A stretch of DNA of 64,000 bases from assembly GCF_021735925.1 (NCBI RefSeq), contig NZ_WMEA01000001.1, positions 2,448,001 through 2,512,000 of the forward strand, written 5' to 3'. Origin of the DNA: Loktanella sp. M215 (GTDB lineage: Bacteria > Pseudomonadota > Alphaproteobacteria > Rhodobacterales > Rhodobacteraceae). This document shows positions 11,065-20,120 of the stretch, in pieces (within the stretch, counting starts at the first letter, position 1; each line of letters opens with the position of its first letter). Made by a program: the position numbers and the translations under genes. The notes beneath the pieces were generated by a model. The model was not told the DNA's origin and searched no databases. It worked only from the letters and a program-made list of their open reading frames with translations.

Positions 11065-11832
11065 ATGACGCGTGCAGCGCTCTTGCTGATGATCGGCCTT
11101 GTGCTGTGCGGGCAGGGGGCATCAGCGCAGGAGGCGCCCTCGATCCCGCGCCCCGTTGCCAGACCGCAGGCCAGCACACCGCCGCCGGCGGACGCGGCGG
11201 CGCCCGATCGTGCTGCGCCACCGGACACCACGGCACCTGAACCCGCACCCGCCATTCGGGACACGCTCGCGGAAACGCCGCCCGCCTTGAAGGCTTGTCT
11301 GGCTGACTTGACGGCTCGCGGCACCGTTTTCAGCCGCCCCGTACCCCTGACGGAGCCAGACGACCGCGATTGCGGGATCGTCAATCCGGTCAGCGTGACG
11401 GCCTTCGGTGATGTCACAATCGGTGGCGCTGCCCCGATGCGCTGTGATCTGGCGGCGGGACTTGCCGGCTGGCTGGCGGATTTCGTGCAGCCTGCGGCGG
11501 CGCGTCTGGGGCATGGCCCGGTGACGGCGCTGGCGCCGGGATCGACCTATGACTGTCGCAGGCGGAACAATCGCCCCGACGGGCTGCTGTCGGAACACGC
11601 CTTCGGCAACGCCTTCGACGTCATGTCCTTCACCTTTCAGGATGGCACCACCCTGCCGGTTCTGCCGCGTCAGGACGAGGGCGACCTGGAGGAGGCGTTT
11701 CAACGCGCCGTGCGTGGTGCGGCCTGCCTCGATTTCACGACCGTTCTCGGGCCGGGCAGCGATCCGTCACACGCAGAGCATCTGCATCTGGACATCAGAG
11801 ACAGAAAGGGCGGCTACCGGCTGTGCCAGTAG
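11065..11832 (+). CDS. Extensin-like secreted protein
   Basis: 255 aa: signal peptide (1-20, ending GASAQ), a Pro/Ala-rich linker to about residue 70, then an extensin-like C-terminal domain. That domain resembles metal-dependent D,D-peptidases: SEHAFGNAFD and HAEHLHLDI supply H, D and HxH ligands, so a cell-wall peptidase role in the periplasm is plausible but unproven. Five cysteines suggest disulfides. A GTG two codons upstream (11059) is an alternative start. Confidence 0.85.
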   Translation: MTRAALLLMIGLVLCGQGASAQEAPSIPRPVARPQASTPPPADAAAPDRAAPPDTTAPEPAPAIRDTLAETPPALKACLADLTARGTVFSRPVPLTEPDDRDCGIVNPVSVTAFGDVTIGGAAPMRCDLAAGLAGWLADFVQPAAARLGHGPVTALAPGSTYDCRRRNNRPDGLLSEHAFGNAFDVMSFTFQDGTTLPVLPRQDEGDLEEAFQRAVRGAACLDFTTVLGPGSDPSHAEHLHLDIRDRKGGYRLCQ

Positions 11833-11838
11833 CCGCCC
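11808..11838. terminator. Hairpin spanning the extensin stop codon
   Basis: Nine-bp arms GGGCGGCTA and TAGCCGCCC, the second containing the stop codon of the plus-strand gene. On the minus strand the stem is followed by TTTCTGT, so it also suits the DUF1127 transcript coming from the other side. Confidence 0.55.
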
Positions 11839-11864
11839 CGGTGGCGTCGGATGGAACGAGGGGG

Positions 11865-12023
11865 TCAGCCGTAGACGGCCTGCCACGCGATCTTGGCGGC
11901 GTCGTCGCGGTGGATGTTGAGGTCAAGCGCCACATCCAGCGGCATGGATTCGATTTCAGCCTTCGTGCGCGCGTAAACGGCCCGTTTGGCGATGGTCTGG
12001 CGAATGGTCTCGATCAGGGTCAT
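11865..12023 (-). CDS. DUF1127 small protein
   Basis: 52 aa: basic N-terminal half (TIRQTIAKRAVYARTKAEIE) then SMPLDVALDLNIHRDDAAKI, the shape of DUF1127/YjiS-like proteins. In related Rhodobacter species one member is an RNA-binding factor that affects small RNAs; whether this one does is inference. GGAG sits 7 bases before the ATG. Confidence 0.8.
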   Translation of the reverse strand: MTLIETIRQTIAKRAVYARTKAEIESMPLDVALDLNIHRDDAAKIAWQAVYG

Positions 12024-12146
12024 GGCGTGCTCCTTTCGGGGGCTTCATGTGCGCTCCTCTTGACCCCAATCTAGCTATGCTGCGGTGCAGCACAACGGAC
12101 AGTTCCGAAAGGCACCCTTGCGCAGACTGCAAGGCCACCGCCCCAT

Positions 12147-12542
12147 TTACGCCACATTCTGTGCCACGTTGACGAAATCCCACGCGGCTTGTTCCTCGGC
12201 CGCATCAAACGTGCGGGCATCGACAGGGATGATATGGTTGAAGAAACTGATCATTCCGCTCGCCCCCTCTGGCGCACCGACGACGGCGTAGCGCGCGATA
12301 TGGGTCAGGCTGCGCATCTGCGCCTTGATTGCAGAGAGGTTGATGCCGACACCGGCGTCCGAGTCGTCGAAATCCTTGAACCGCAGAAGCACGTTGATCT
12401 TGCCCGGCTGGCTGTCGAAGGCGGCATTGAGGATCTGCCCCATCTCGCCCATGCCGGTCGCATCGAGGTTGCCGGTGATGTCGAAGGCATAGACATGGTC
12501 GTAATCGGTGGGCAGGGGGACGACGCCGTGGATCGTGGTCAT
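12147..12542 (-). CDS. SpoIIAA-like (STAS-fold) protein
   Basis: 131 aa without signal or membrane segments. Pattern of alternating strands and helices and the closing helix after PVDARTFDAAEEQAAWDF match the SpoIIAA-like family (PF11964). Role unknown; relatives are often stress-associated. The upstream gene gap is separated from it by a strong terminator, so it is probably expressed alone. Start at 12542; a longer open frame upstream would cross the gap terminator. Confidence 0.8.
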   Translation of the reverse strand: MTTIHGVVPLPTDYDHVYAFDITGNLDATGMGEMGQILNAAFDSQPGKINVLLRFKDFDDSDAGVGINLSAIKAQMRSLTHIARYAVVGAPEGASGMISFFNHIIPVDARTFDAAEEQAAWDFVNVAQNVA

Positions 12543-12605
12543 GGGATGGCCTTTCGTTACGCCTTCGCAATCAACGTCAACCGAGACACCGGGGTTCCGG
12601 CATGC

Positions 12606-12633
12606 AAAAGGGCCGCCCCTGACGGACGGCCCC
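12606..12633 (-). terminator. Intrinsic terminator of gap
   Basis: On the minus strand GGGCCG pairs with CGGCCC with two more internal G-C pairs, followed by TTTT, 26 bases past the gap stop. Confidence 0.85.
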
Positions 12634-12658
12634 TGCACTGTTGTCAGATTGTGGTGGA

Positions 12659-13660
12659 TCAGATCAGCTTGCCCATGGCCACGGCCACGTCGGACATCCG
12701 GTTCGAGAAGCCCCATTCGTTATCGTACCACGTCAGGATGCGGACCATGTTGCCGGACAGCACCTTGGTCTGGTCCATGTGGAACGTGCTTGACGCCGGG
12801 TCGTGGTTGAAGTCCGAGGACACCATCGGCAGGTCGGTATAGGCGAGGATGCCTTTCATAGGGCCGTCGGCTGCGGCACGGATCGCGTCGTTGATCTCCT
12901 GCACCGTGGTGTCGCGGCTGGATTCGAACGTGAGGTCCACGACTGAGACGTTCGGCGTCGGCACGCGGATCGCCACACCGTCCAGCTTGCCGTCGAGTTC
13001 CGGCAGCACCAGACCCACGGCCTTGGCGGCCCCGGTCGAGGTCGGGATCATCGACAGAGCGGCAGCGCGGGCGCGGTAGAGGTCCTTGTGCATCGTGTCC
13101 AGCGTCGGCTGGTCGCCGGTATAGCTGTGGATCGTCGTCATGAAGCCCTTGGTGATGCCGACCGCGTCGTTCAACACCTTGGCCACGGGCGACAGGCAGT
13201 TCGTCGTGCAGGACGCGTTGGAGACGATGATGTCATCCTTCGTCAGCGTCTCGTGGTTGACGCCGTAGACGATGGTCGCGTCTGCATTGGTGCCGGGGGC
13301 GGAAATCAGCACCCGCTTGGACCCGTTTTCAAGGTGCGCCTGGCAGGCGTCCTTGGAGGTGAAGATACCGGTGCATTCCATCACGATGTCCACGTCGCCC
13401 CAGGGCAGGTCGGCGGGGTTGCGCATGGCGGTCACGCGGATCGGGCCGCGACCGGCATCAATGGTGTCCGTCGTCGTGGTCACGGTGCCCGGAAAGCGGC
13501 CGTGCACCGAATCGAACCGCAGCAAATGAGCGTTGGTTTCCACCGGGCCCAGATCGTTGATCGCCACGACCTCGATATCCGTGCGGCCGGATTCGATGAT
13601 CGCGCGCAGCACGTTGCGCCCGATGCGCCCGAATCCGTTGATTGCGACTTTGACGGCCAT
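12659..13660 (-). CDS. gap: Glyceraldehyde-3-phosphate dehydrogenase
   Basis: Interconverts glyceraldehyde 3-phosphate and 1,3-bisphosphoglycerate. 333 aa, type I GAPDH with [14 protein letters not shown] at the N-terminus, catalytic Cys in [15 protein letters not shown] and the C-terminal [12 protein letters not shown]. The ATG at 13660 is chosen because the conserved N-terminus begins there. A 6-bp hairpin with a TTT loop lies in the leader at 13696-13710. Confidence 0.97.
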   Translation of the reverse strand: MAVKVAINGFGRIGRNVLRAIIESGRTDIEVVAINDLGPVETNAHLLRFDSVHGRFPGTVTTTTDTIDAGRGPIRVTAMRNPADLPWGDVDIVMECTGIFTSKDACQAHLENGSKRVLISAPGTNADATIVYGVNHETLTKDDIIVSNASCTTNCLSPVAKVLNDAVGITKGFMTTIHSYTGDQPTLDTMHKDLYRARAAALSMIPTSTGAAKAVGLVLPELDGKLDGVAIRVPTPNVSVVDLTFESSRDTTVQEINDAIRAAADGPMKGILAYTDLPMVSSDFNHDPASSTFHMDQTKVLSGNMVRILTWYDNEWGFSNRMSDVAVAMGKLI

Positions 13661-13748
13661 GGTGACTACCTCATTGCTGGTTGACGCGGCAGGTCCGCCG
13701 CTTTGCGGCGAACATTGCGAATTTGCGCCAAAGGTCAAGGGCGTTGCA

Positions 13749-13892
13749 TCACCGCCAGAAGGCGACCCACTGCAGAAGATCGTAGAATTGTCGTGCCAGA
13801 AACAGCGGCGCGCCAAGGTGCAGGACGAAGTGGTCCAGCGCAAAGAACGCGGCGATGAAGATCACAAGACCGATGGCAAGGGCGTTCGTCAT
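13749..13892 (-). CDS. Tiny single-span membrane protein upstream of gap
   Basis: 47 aa, read directly from the sequence: begins [17 protein letters not shown], continues with [17 protein letters not shown] and ends QWVAFWR. One hydrophobic span (about 4-20) then an amphipathic, aromatic tail. It precedes gap by 88 bases on the same strand. Coding is supported by the coherent membrane-protein pattern and clean start and stop, not by recognition of a named family. Confidence 0.6.
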   Translation of the reverse strand: MTNALAIGLVIFIAAFFALDHFVLHLGAPLFLARQFYDLLQWVAFWR

Positions 13893-14006
13893 GGGGGCTG
13901 TTTAATCGCTCGGACCAGCGCTGCCTAGCCATCAAAGCAGCCCCGCAGGGTTGCGGTGCGGGCCGGTTGGCCTAGGTTGCATCGGAATGATTTGGAAGGA
14001 ACGAAC

Positions 14007-14954
14007 ATGAGCGGTTTGCTGGCCCTGCTGGACGACGTGGCAGCGATTGCCAAGGTGGCGGCGGCCAGCGTGGACGACGTGATCGGGCAGTCGGCCAAGG
14101 CGGGTGCCAAGGCGGCGGGTGCCGTCATCGACGATGCCGCCGTCAGCCCGAAATACGTCCAAGGCTTCGCCCCCGCCCGCGAGCTGCCCATCGTGTGGAA
14201 GATCGCGCGGGGATCGTTCTTCAACAAGCTGGTGATCCTGCTGCCGATCGCCCTGCTGCTGTCCGCCTTTGCGCCATGGGCGATCCCGCCGCTTCTGATG
14301 CTGGGCGGCGCCTACCTGTGTTTCGAGGGGGCAGAGAAGATCCTCCACGCCTTTCAGCACAAGCAGGCCCATTCCAAGGCAACCGGCGACCCCGCCCATC
14401 TGGAAGAACAGAAGGTCAAGGGCGCGATCAAGACCGACTTCATCCTGAGCGCCGAGATCATGACGATCTCTCTGGCCGCGATCACCGCGCCCAGCATCTG
14501 GCTGCAGGCGGCGGTGCTGGCCATCGTCGGCATCGGCATCACGGTCGTCGTCTACGGCGCCGTGGCGCTGATCGTGAAGGCGGACGACTTGGGGCTGATG
14601 ATGGCGAACAAGGGTCGGCTGGGCATCACGCGGGCGCTGGGACATGGTATCGTCAAGTGGATGCCAACGTTCCTTTTCGTGCTGACATGGGTCGGCACCG
14701 CCGCGATGCTGTGGGTCGGCGGTCAGATCATCGTGCACGGATTGGGCCAGTTGGGCTGGCACGCGCCAGAAGAGGTCGTGCACGGCTGGGCAGTTGCCGT
14801 CGCGCACAACGTGTCGGACGCCTACGTCGCTGCCGTGGAATGGATCGTGACCGCCGCCTGTGATGGCGTGCTGGGCCTTGTCCTGGGCCTGCTGATCATC
14901 CCGCTGGTGAACTTCGTCATCGCGCCGCTCTACCGTGTCGTGCGGCCCGCATGA
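14007..14954 (+). CDS. DUF808 family membrane protein
   Basis: 315 aa, begins MSGLLALLDDVAAIAKVAAASVDDV-type helix shared by DUF808 (YedI) proteins, with several transmembrane segments from about residue 70 onward. Inner-membrane protein of unknown function. AAGGA precedes the ATG at 14007. Its stop overlaps the DoxX start by 4 bases, so the two and probably the channel gene form an operon. Confidence 0.88.
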   Translation: MSGLLALLDDVAAIAKVAAASVDDVIGQSAKAGAKAAGAVIDDAAVSPKYVQGFAPARELPIVWKIARGSFFNKLVILLPIALLLSAFAPWAIPPLLMLGGAYLCFEGAEKILHAFQHKQAHSKATGDPAHLEEQKVKGAIKTDFILSAEIMTISLAAITAPSIWLQAAVLAIVGIGITVVVYGAVALIVKADDLGLMMANKGRLGITRALGHGIVKWMPTFLFVLTWVGTAAMLWVGGQIIVHGLGQLGWHAPEEVVHGWAVAVAHNVSDAYVAAVEWIVTAACDGVLGLVLGLLIIPLVNFVIAPLYRVVRPA

Positions 14955-15331
14955 CCAATCTGGCGCTTTTGCTCGCTCGCCTTCTGATCGGCGCCCTGCT
15001 GGTGGGCGGGGCGGTGCAGAAGACGCTCAGCCCCGGTGATGCGGGTGCGCTGCTGGTCGGTCTGGGGCTGCCCTATGCATTGGTCTGGCCTGCACTTGTC
15101 TATGATGCTGTGGCGGGGCTTGCCTTGTGGGCGGGTGTCGCCGTCCGGCCCGTGGCCGTCACGGCGGCGGCCTATTGCGCGGTGACCAGCTTCTTTCACC
15201 TGAACGTCTTTCTGACCACGGGCGATCCGTGGCAGATGACCATCTTCGTCAAGAACTGGGCCATCGCCGGCGGTTGTCTGGCCCTGGCCGTGGCGGGGTC
15301 AGGGCGCTGGGCCGTCAGACCCGATGCGTGA
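14951..15331 (+). CDS. DoxX family membrane protein
   Basis: 126 aa with four predicted transmembrane helices and the DoxX-like N-terminus LLARLLIGALLVGGAVQK. Relatives are quinol-linked or stress-related integral membrane proteins; function here unknown. Overlaps both neighbours (4 bases upstream, 8 bases downstream), strong evidence for co-translation with them. Confidence 0.82.
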   Translation: MTNLALLLARLLIGALLVGGAVQKTLSPGDAGALLVGLGLPYALVWPALVYDAVAGLALWAGVAVRPVAVTAAAYCAVTSFFHLNVFLTTGDPWQMTIFVKNWAIAGGCLALAVAGSGRWAVRPDA

Positions 15332-16085
15332 CACCATCCGCGCCCTTTACGAAGGCGACAGCGACGCTGCCGTCTGGTTCCGCTATACCCTGCTGGCCTT
15401 CGACCTGCTGACGCTGGCCTATGTGATCGCCACATCCTTCATCGCGCATACCGACTGGCTGCTGTGGTGCGATCTGGCCTTCGGCGTCGTCATCCTGCTG
15501 GATTTCGCCGTCCGCGCCTGGCTGGAGCCCAACTGGAAGCAGGCCCTGACCCGGCTGTCCACATGGGCGGACATCGTGGCGGTGCTCAGCTTCCTTGGGC
15601 CGCTGCTGGTCAACGGTCTGGGCTTTTTGCGCGTGTTGCGCACCCTGCGCCTGCTGAAAAGCTACGAGACGCTGCACCGCCTGCGGTCCGATTTCGACTA
15701 CTTCCGCCGGAACGAGGACGTGTTCCTTGCCGTCATCAACCTCGGCGTCTTCGTCTTCGTGATGACCGGCCTGATCTATGCCAGTCAGGTGCGGGTGAAC
15801 GACAAGGTCGGAAATTACGCCGATGCCTTCTATTTCACCATGTCGACCCTGACCACGACGGGCTTTGGCGACATCGTGGCCGTGGGACTGTGGGGACGGC
15901 TGCTGTCGGTCTTCGTGATGATCTTCGGCGTCACACTCTTTCTGCAACTGGCCCAGGTGCTGTTCCGGCCCTACAAGGTCCGTTTTGAGTGTCCGAACTG
16001 CGGCCTTCTTAAACACGACCGGGACGCGGTGCATTGCAAGCATTGCGGCGATGTCGTGCATATCGAATACGACGGCGCAGTGTGA
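15324..16085 (+). CDS. Voltage-gated-type ion channel with C-terminal zinc ribbon
   Basis: 253 aa. S1-S6 topology: S1 about 17-38, S2 45-68, S3 78-95, an Arg/Lys-rich S4 (LRVLRTLRLLKSYE) at 100-122, S5 135-154, pore with filter TTTGFGD near 176-183, S6 193-214. After S6 comes a short tail with CPNC ... CKHC (222-241), a zinc-ribbon arrangement. Potassium selectivity is likely, though GFG rather than GYG. The tail could sense zinc or redox state (inference). Confidence 0.87.
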   Translation: MRDTIRALYEGDSDAAVWFRYTLLAFDLLTLAYVIATSFIAHTDWLLWCDLAFGVVILLDFAVRAWLEPNWKQALTRLSTWADIVAVLSFLGPLLVNGLGFLRVLRTLRLLKSYETLHRLRSDFDYFRRNEDVFLAVINLGVFVFVMTGLIYASQVRVNDKVGNYADAFYFTMSTLTTTGFGDIVAVGLWGRLLSVFVMIFGVTLFLQLAQVLFRPYKVRFECPNCGLLKHDRDAVHCKHCGDVVHIEYDGAV

Positions 16086-16444
16086 CGGGCATAGGCCGTC
16101 GCGATCACAGGTCTTGGATGCATGGCGTCGCGGGGCGCAGGTGATCGTGCCGGACACTGCAAGCCCCTGTTGCCGCCTTTGCAACTAAAAGCGCATTGCT
16201 TCACCCCAACTGCCCCTTGATCGCCCTGCAGAGCCGAAACCTCCCCACATTCATCGATGAAATCCATCAGCGTTGTGTCAAATGACCGTCATCTTTTGAA
16301 AGGGGACACGGGGGGACCAAGGACCAGACCGGCGATCGCCAGACCGCCGACATCACGCGATGGCGAGGCTCGCGATAACGGCTTCGGATGATGCTGGCTG
16401 GCCATCATCAAAACGCTTCGTTTCAGCCGTGCGAGGCCGTCAGC
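16086..16444. other. Intergenic stretch with no gene seen
   Basis: Between the channel gene and tkt, which converge. I find no convincing coding frame. It contains a weak GATGATG/CATCATC inverted repeat near 16387-16410, and at its tkt side the hairpin listed separately. Confidence 0.6.
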
Positions 16445-16467
16445 GAGGGGGCCTTCACGGCCCCCTC
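16445..16467 (-). terminator. Hairpin after tkt
   Basis: Perfect 9-bp stem GAGGGGGCC/GGCCCCCTC with loop TTCAC, 8 bases past the tkt stop on the minus strand. No T-run, so termination efficiency is uncertain. Confidence 0.65.
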
Positions 16468-16475
16468 TGCGGTTA

Positions 16476-18491
16476 TCAGAGCAGATCTTTGGCCGCCTGC
16501 ACGACATGTGCAGCCGTGATGCCGAACTTTTCGAACAGAACCTCTGCCGGGGCGGAGGCGCCGAAGCCGTCCATCCCGACGAAAGCCGCCTTCTTGGCGT
16601 TGCCGCGCTCGCCCATCAGGATCATGTCCCAGGACTGGCGCACACCGGCCTCGACCGCGACGCGGACGGGGCCAGCGGGCAGGACCTTGCGGCGCGTGGC
16701 CTCGTCCTGCGCCATGAACAGCTCCATGCAGGGCATGGACACGACGCGGGTGCCAATACCTTCGGCCTGCAGTGTCGCGCGGGCGGCCATGGCCAGTTCG
16801 ACCTCTGACCCGGTTGCGATCAGGATGACCTGACGCTTGCCCTCCGCATCCGCCAACACGTAGCCACCCTGCGCCGTCATGTTCTTGTTGGTGTGCGTGG
16901 TGCGCACCGTCGGCAGGTTCTGCCGCGACAGCGCCAAAACCGACGGCGTCTTGGTCGATGTCAGCGCGAGTTCCCAGGCCTCTGCCGTCTCGACCGTGTC
17001 GGCGGGGCGGAATACGTGGGTGTTGGGCGTCGCGCGCAGCATCGACAGATGCTCGACCGGCTGGTGCGTCGGGCCGTCCTCGCCCAGACCGATGGAATCG
17101 TGGGTCATGACGTAGACCGTCGGCACGCCCATCAGGGCGGACAGGCGCATCGCACCACGGGCATAGTCGGTAAAGCACATGAAGGTGCCGCCGTAGGGGC
17201 GTGCGCCGCCATGCAGCGCCATGCCGTTCATCGCCGCGGCCATGCCGTGTTCGCGGATGCCGTAGTGGATGTAGCGGCCGCTGCGGTTGTCGGGGCTGAA
17301 CACGCCCATGTCGGGCGTCTTGGTGTTGTTCGATCCCGTCAGGTCGGCCGATCCGCCGATGGTTTCCGGCATGATCGGGTTGATCACCTCCAGCACGTTC
17401 TCGCTCGACTTGCGGGTCGCGACAGAGGGCGCGGATTCGCTGGCCTGCTTCTTGAAGGCGCGGATCGTGGCGGACAGCTTCTTGGGCGCTTCCAGATCAT
17501 GGGCGCGATTGAATTCCGCCTGCTTGGCGGCTGACAGTTTGGCAAAACGGTCCTGCCATGCGGCATGGGCCGCGCGGCCGCGCTCTGCCGTCGCCTCCCA
17601 CTGGGACTTGATCTCGGCGGGGACGTCGAAGGGGCCGCTGGTCCAGCCGTAGGCCTCTTTCGCGGCCGCCATCTGCTTGGCGTCGGTCAGCGCACCGTGA
17701 CCCTTGGAGGTGTCCTGGGCCGCGTGACCCAGCGCGATATGCGTCTTGCAGGCGATCATCGAGGGGCGCGGATCGGCCTTGGCGGCGGTGATCGCGGCGT
17801 CGATCTCGTCCGGGTTGTGGCCGTCGATGGACTGTACATGCCAGCCAGAGGCGGCAAAGCGCGCGGGCTGGTCGGTGATGTCGGCCATGCCGACATGGCC
17901 GTCGATGGTGATGTCGTTGTTGTCGAAGAAGACGATCAGATGCGACAGCTGCTGCATGCCGGCCAGACCGATCGCCTCTTGGCTGACACCTTCCATCAGG
18001 CAGCCGTCACCGGCCATGACATAGGTGTGGTGGTTGACGATCTTGTCGCCCCAGACCGCTCGCTGGATCTCCTCGGCGATGGCAAAGCCGACGGAATTGC
18101 TGATCCCCTGACCCAGCGGGCCTGTCGTGACTTCGATCCCGCGGCCATGGCCATATTCCGGGTGGCCTGCCGTGCGATAGCCCCACTGGCGGAAGTTCTT
18201 GATCTGGTCGAGGTCGAAATCCTCGTACCCGGTCAGGTGCAGCAGGGAATACAGCAGCATCGACCCGTGGCCCGCCGACAGGATGAACCGGTCGCGGTCG
18301 GGCCAGTTGGGGGCTGCAGGGTCAAAGTTCAGGTGGTTTGTGAACAGCACCGTGGCCACGTCCGCCATGCCCATCGGCATGCCGGAATGGCCAGAGTTCG
18401 CGGCGGCGACGGCGTCCAGCGTCAGGGCGCGGATCGCGGCGGCTTTCATCCAGTGGTCGGGGTGCGCTGTGCGCAGGGCGGCGAGATCCAT
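16476..18491 (-). CDS. tkt: Transketolase
   Basis: Thiamine-diphosphate enzyme of the non-oxidative pentose phosphate pathway; 671 aa, usual size. ThDP motif [13 protein letters not shown] then [12 protein letters not shown]-terminal half with [19 protein letters not shown]. The ATG at 18491 ([14 protein letters not shown]) starts the conserved region; the open frame continues 13 codons upstream without similarity. Divergent from the zauP-like/zapA genes. Confidence 0.97.
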   Translation of the reverse strand: MDLAALRTAHPDHWMKAAAIRALTLDAVAAANSGHSGMPMGMADVATVLFTNHLNFDPAAPNWPDRDRFILSAGHGSMLLYSLLHLTGYEDFDLDQIKNFRQWGYRTAGHPEYGHGRGIEVTTGPLGQGISNSVGFAIAEEIQRAVWGDKIVNHHTYVMAGDGCLMEGVSQEAIGLAGMQQLSHLIVFFDNNDITIDGHVGMADITDQPARFAASGWHVQSIDGHNPDEIDAAITAAKADPRPSMIACKTHIALGHAAQDTSKGHGALTDAKQMAAAKEAYGWTSGPFDVPAEIKSQWEATAERGRAAHAAWQDRFAKLSAAKQAEFNRAHDLEAPKKLSATIRAFKKQASESAPSVATRKSSENVLEVINPIMPETIGGSADLTGSNNTKTPDMGVFSPDNRSGRYIHYGIREHGMAAAMNGMALHGGARPYGGTFMCFTDYARGAMRLSALMGVPTVYVMTHDSIGLGEDGPTHQPVEHLSMLRATPNTHVFRPADTVETAEAWELALTSTKTPSVLALSRQNLPTVRTTHTNKNMTAQGGYVLADAEGKRQVILIATGSEVELAMAARATLQAEGIGTRVVSMPCMELFMAQDEATRRKVLPAGPVRVAVEAGVRQSWDMILMGERGNAKKAAFVGMDGFGASAPAEVLFEKFGITAAHVVQAAKDLL

Positions 18492-18619
18492 GGGCTCTGG
18501 TCCTGTTCTATGGCAAAAAATGCGTTGCACGCGTCATAGCAGGGCGGGGACCAAGATCAAGCGTGGCGGGTCGTTTGTGCGTGCCGGATGGATCGCTTAA
18601 CCTTTGCGGCAGAGCACGA

Positions 18620-18639
18620 TTCGCGCAAACATGCGCGAA
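18620..18639. promoter_or_regulatory. Inverted repeat before the zauP-like/zapA genes
   Basis: Perfect 8-bp arms TTCGCGCA and TGCGCGAA with an AACA spacer, 22 bases upstream of the zauP-like ATG. Could be an operator in the divergent tkt/zauP region or a leader hairpin. Confidence 0.45.
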
Positions 18640-18661
18640 GGTTGGGGACAGGGACAGGCGC

Positions 18662-19162
18662 ATGGAAGACATCAAGGCCTTGGAGACGCGCATCGTCATC
18701 GCGCTGGACCGGATCAGGGCGGGACTGACCGGGTTGGGCGACACCGCGGCGATGGCCGACCTGCAGGCGGACCTGGACCGCGAGCGTGCCGCCCGCGCCG
18801 GGTTGCAGGACCGTGTGGCGCGGTTGCAGACGCAGCAGGAAGGCCGGATTGCCGAACTGGAATCGCGCTGCGGCGCGCAGGCCGACCAGATCTCTGACCT
18901 GGATGCGGACCTGCAGCAATTGCGCCAGTCCAACGCCGATCTGGACGCCGAACTGCAGCAGTTGCGCGGCTCGAACGCCGATCTGACCGAAGTCTGCGCC
19001 CGGTTGCGGGCTGCTGCCACGCAAGGCACGGCCGACCCCGAACTGATCAACCGCGCGCTGATGGCCGAAGTCGAGGGCCTGACGGCGCAACGCGCCGCCG
19101 AGGCGAGCGAGGTCGCGGCGATCCTGTCCGACCTGAAACCGCTTCTGCAACGAGAGGGCTGA
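18662..19162 (+). CDS. Coiled-coil protein upstream of zapA, ZauP-like
   Basis: 166 aa, nearly all heptad-rich coiled coil (about 1-125), with repeated DLDADLQQLRQSN and DLDAELQQLRGSN units, ending in a second short helix LLQREG. No signal or membrane span. It abuts zapA with 3 bases between. In Caulobacter a coiled-coil protein encoded just upstream of zapA (ZauP) works with ZapA to focus the Z-ring; size, structure and synteny fit, but coiled coils are poor evidence of homology on their own. Confidence 0.7.
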   Translation: MEDIKALETRIVIALDRIRAGLTGLGDTAAMADLQADLDRERAARAGLQDRVARLQTQQEGRIAELESRCGAQADQISDLDADLQQLRQSNADLDAELQQLRGSNADLTEVCARLRAAATQGTADPELINRALMAEVEGLTAQRAAEASEVAAILSDLKPLLQREG

Positions 19163-19165
19163 GCC

Positions 19166-19546
19166 ATGCCACAGGTGGAAATCACGATCGGTGGACGCAG
19201 CTTCGAGGTTGCCTGCCAGGAGGGCGAGGAGCAATACCTGACCTCTGCCGCGCGGATGCTGGATGCAGAGGCGGCGCATCTGTCCGCCCAGATCGGGCGC
19301 ATGCCAGAGGCGCGGATGCTGCTGATGGCGGGCCTGATGCTGGCCGACCGTACCGCAGGGCTGGAAGACCAGCTGCGCGAAAGCGAGCTGGAGCTGAACG
19401 GCTTGCGCGCGCAGATCGAGGAAGCCGCAAGCCGCCCCGCCCAGCGGATCGAGGTGCCGGTGATCCCGCGCGAAATCCACGACAGCATGGCCGAGATTGC
19501 CGCCCGCGCCGAGGCGCTGGCGGATCAGGTGGACGCGCAGGCCTGA
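19166..19546 (+). CDS. zapA: Cell division protein ZapA
   Basis: 126 aa: N-terminal globular part VEITIGGRSFEVACQEGEE with the ZapA beta hairpin, then a long coiled coil (about 50-125). Binds and bundles FtsZ at the division site. Translationally close to the upstream coiled-coil gene (3-base gap), consistent with a division-ring module. Confidence 0.9.
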   Translation: MPQVEITIGGRSFEVACQEGEEQYLTSAARMLDAEAAHLSAQIGRMPEARMLLMAGLMLADRTAGLEDQLRESELELNGLRAQIEEAASRPAQRIEVPVIPREIHDSMAEIAARAEALADQVDAQA

Positions 19547-19579
19547 CGACAAGCTGCGTTCCAGCAAGACGAGACCAAC

Positions 19580-19927
19580 ATGATGAAATCTGTGACCGGT
19601 GCGGCCTGTGCCATCCTCTGGGTGGGCAGCGCCATGGCGGGCGTCACATCGACGCCGCGCTACACTTGCGAACGGGGTGTCGAGATCCCGGCCGTGTATA
19701 TCAACGTCGAGGACGGCAGCGAACCAGGTGTCGTCGTGCTGATGGTCGAAGGCCGGATGATCAACCTCGAAGCGACCGATGAGGCCGCCTCCGGTGTTCG
19801 CTACCGGTTCCCGAACGACGGATCAGGCTACGTCTGGTGGACCCACCAAGGCGAGGCGACGCTCAGCTGGTTCGACGCCGAGGTGAAAGAGGAAGTGACG
19901 CTATACGCCTTCTGCAAGGAGTCGTGA
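19580..19927 (+). CDS. MliC-like periplasmic protein
   Basis: 115 aa with signal peptide (1-20, ending GSAMAG). The mature part carries YTCERGVEIPAVYIN and GYVWWTHQGEATLSW, matching the MliC (membrane-bound C-type lysozyme inhibitor) fold. Two cysteines, near the start and end, can form the family disulfide. No lipobox is visible, so soluble periplasmic rather than lipid-anchored. Lysozyme inhibition is inferred. Confidence 0.8.
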   Translation: MMKSVTGAACAILWVGSAMAGVTSTPRYTCERGVEIPAVYINVEDGSEPGVVVLMVEGRMINLEATDEAASGVRYRFPNDGSGYVWWTHQGEATLSWFDAEVKEEVTLYAFCKES

Positions 19928-20120
19928 CCCATCCTTCAGGGCTGGGCTGCGACCCGGCCCTGCGCTGGCATCCGGGCGGGGTATCATGCCGCTGATGCCT
20001 CGGGCCACTGTCGGTGGCCTGCGCGCGGTGCTGATCCGAAAGAGCAAAGCGCCGGGCGGCGCATGTCTGATTTGATCCTGCGTTGACCGATGACTGCGGG
20101 GCAGCGAAAGGCCGCTTTGC

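Noticed and set aside
13735..13935. 66-codon minus-strand frame over the tiny membrane protein
   Set aside because: Different frame, Arg/Ser-rich; the 47-aa frame has the coherent membrane pattern.
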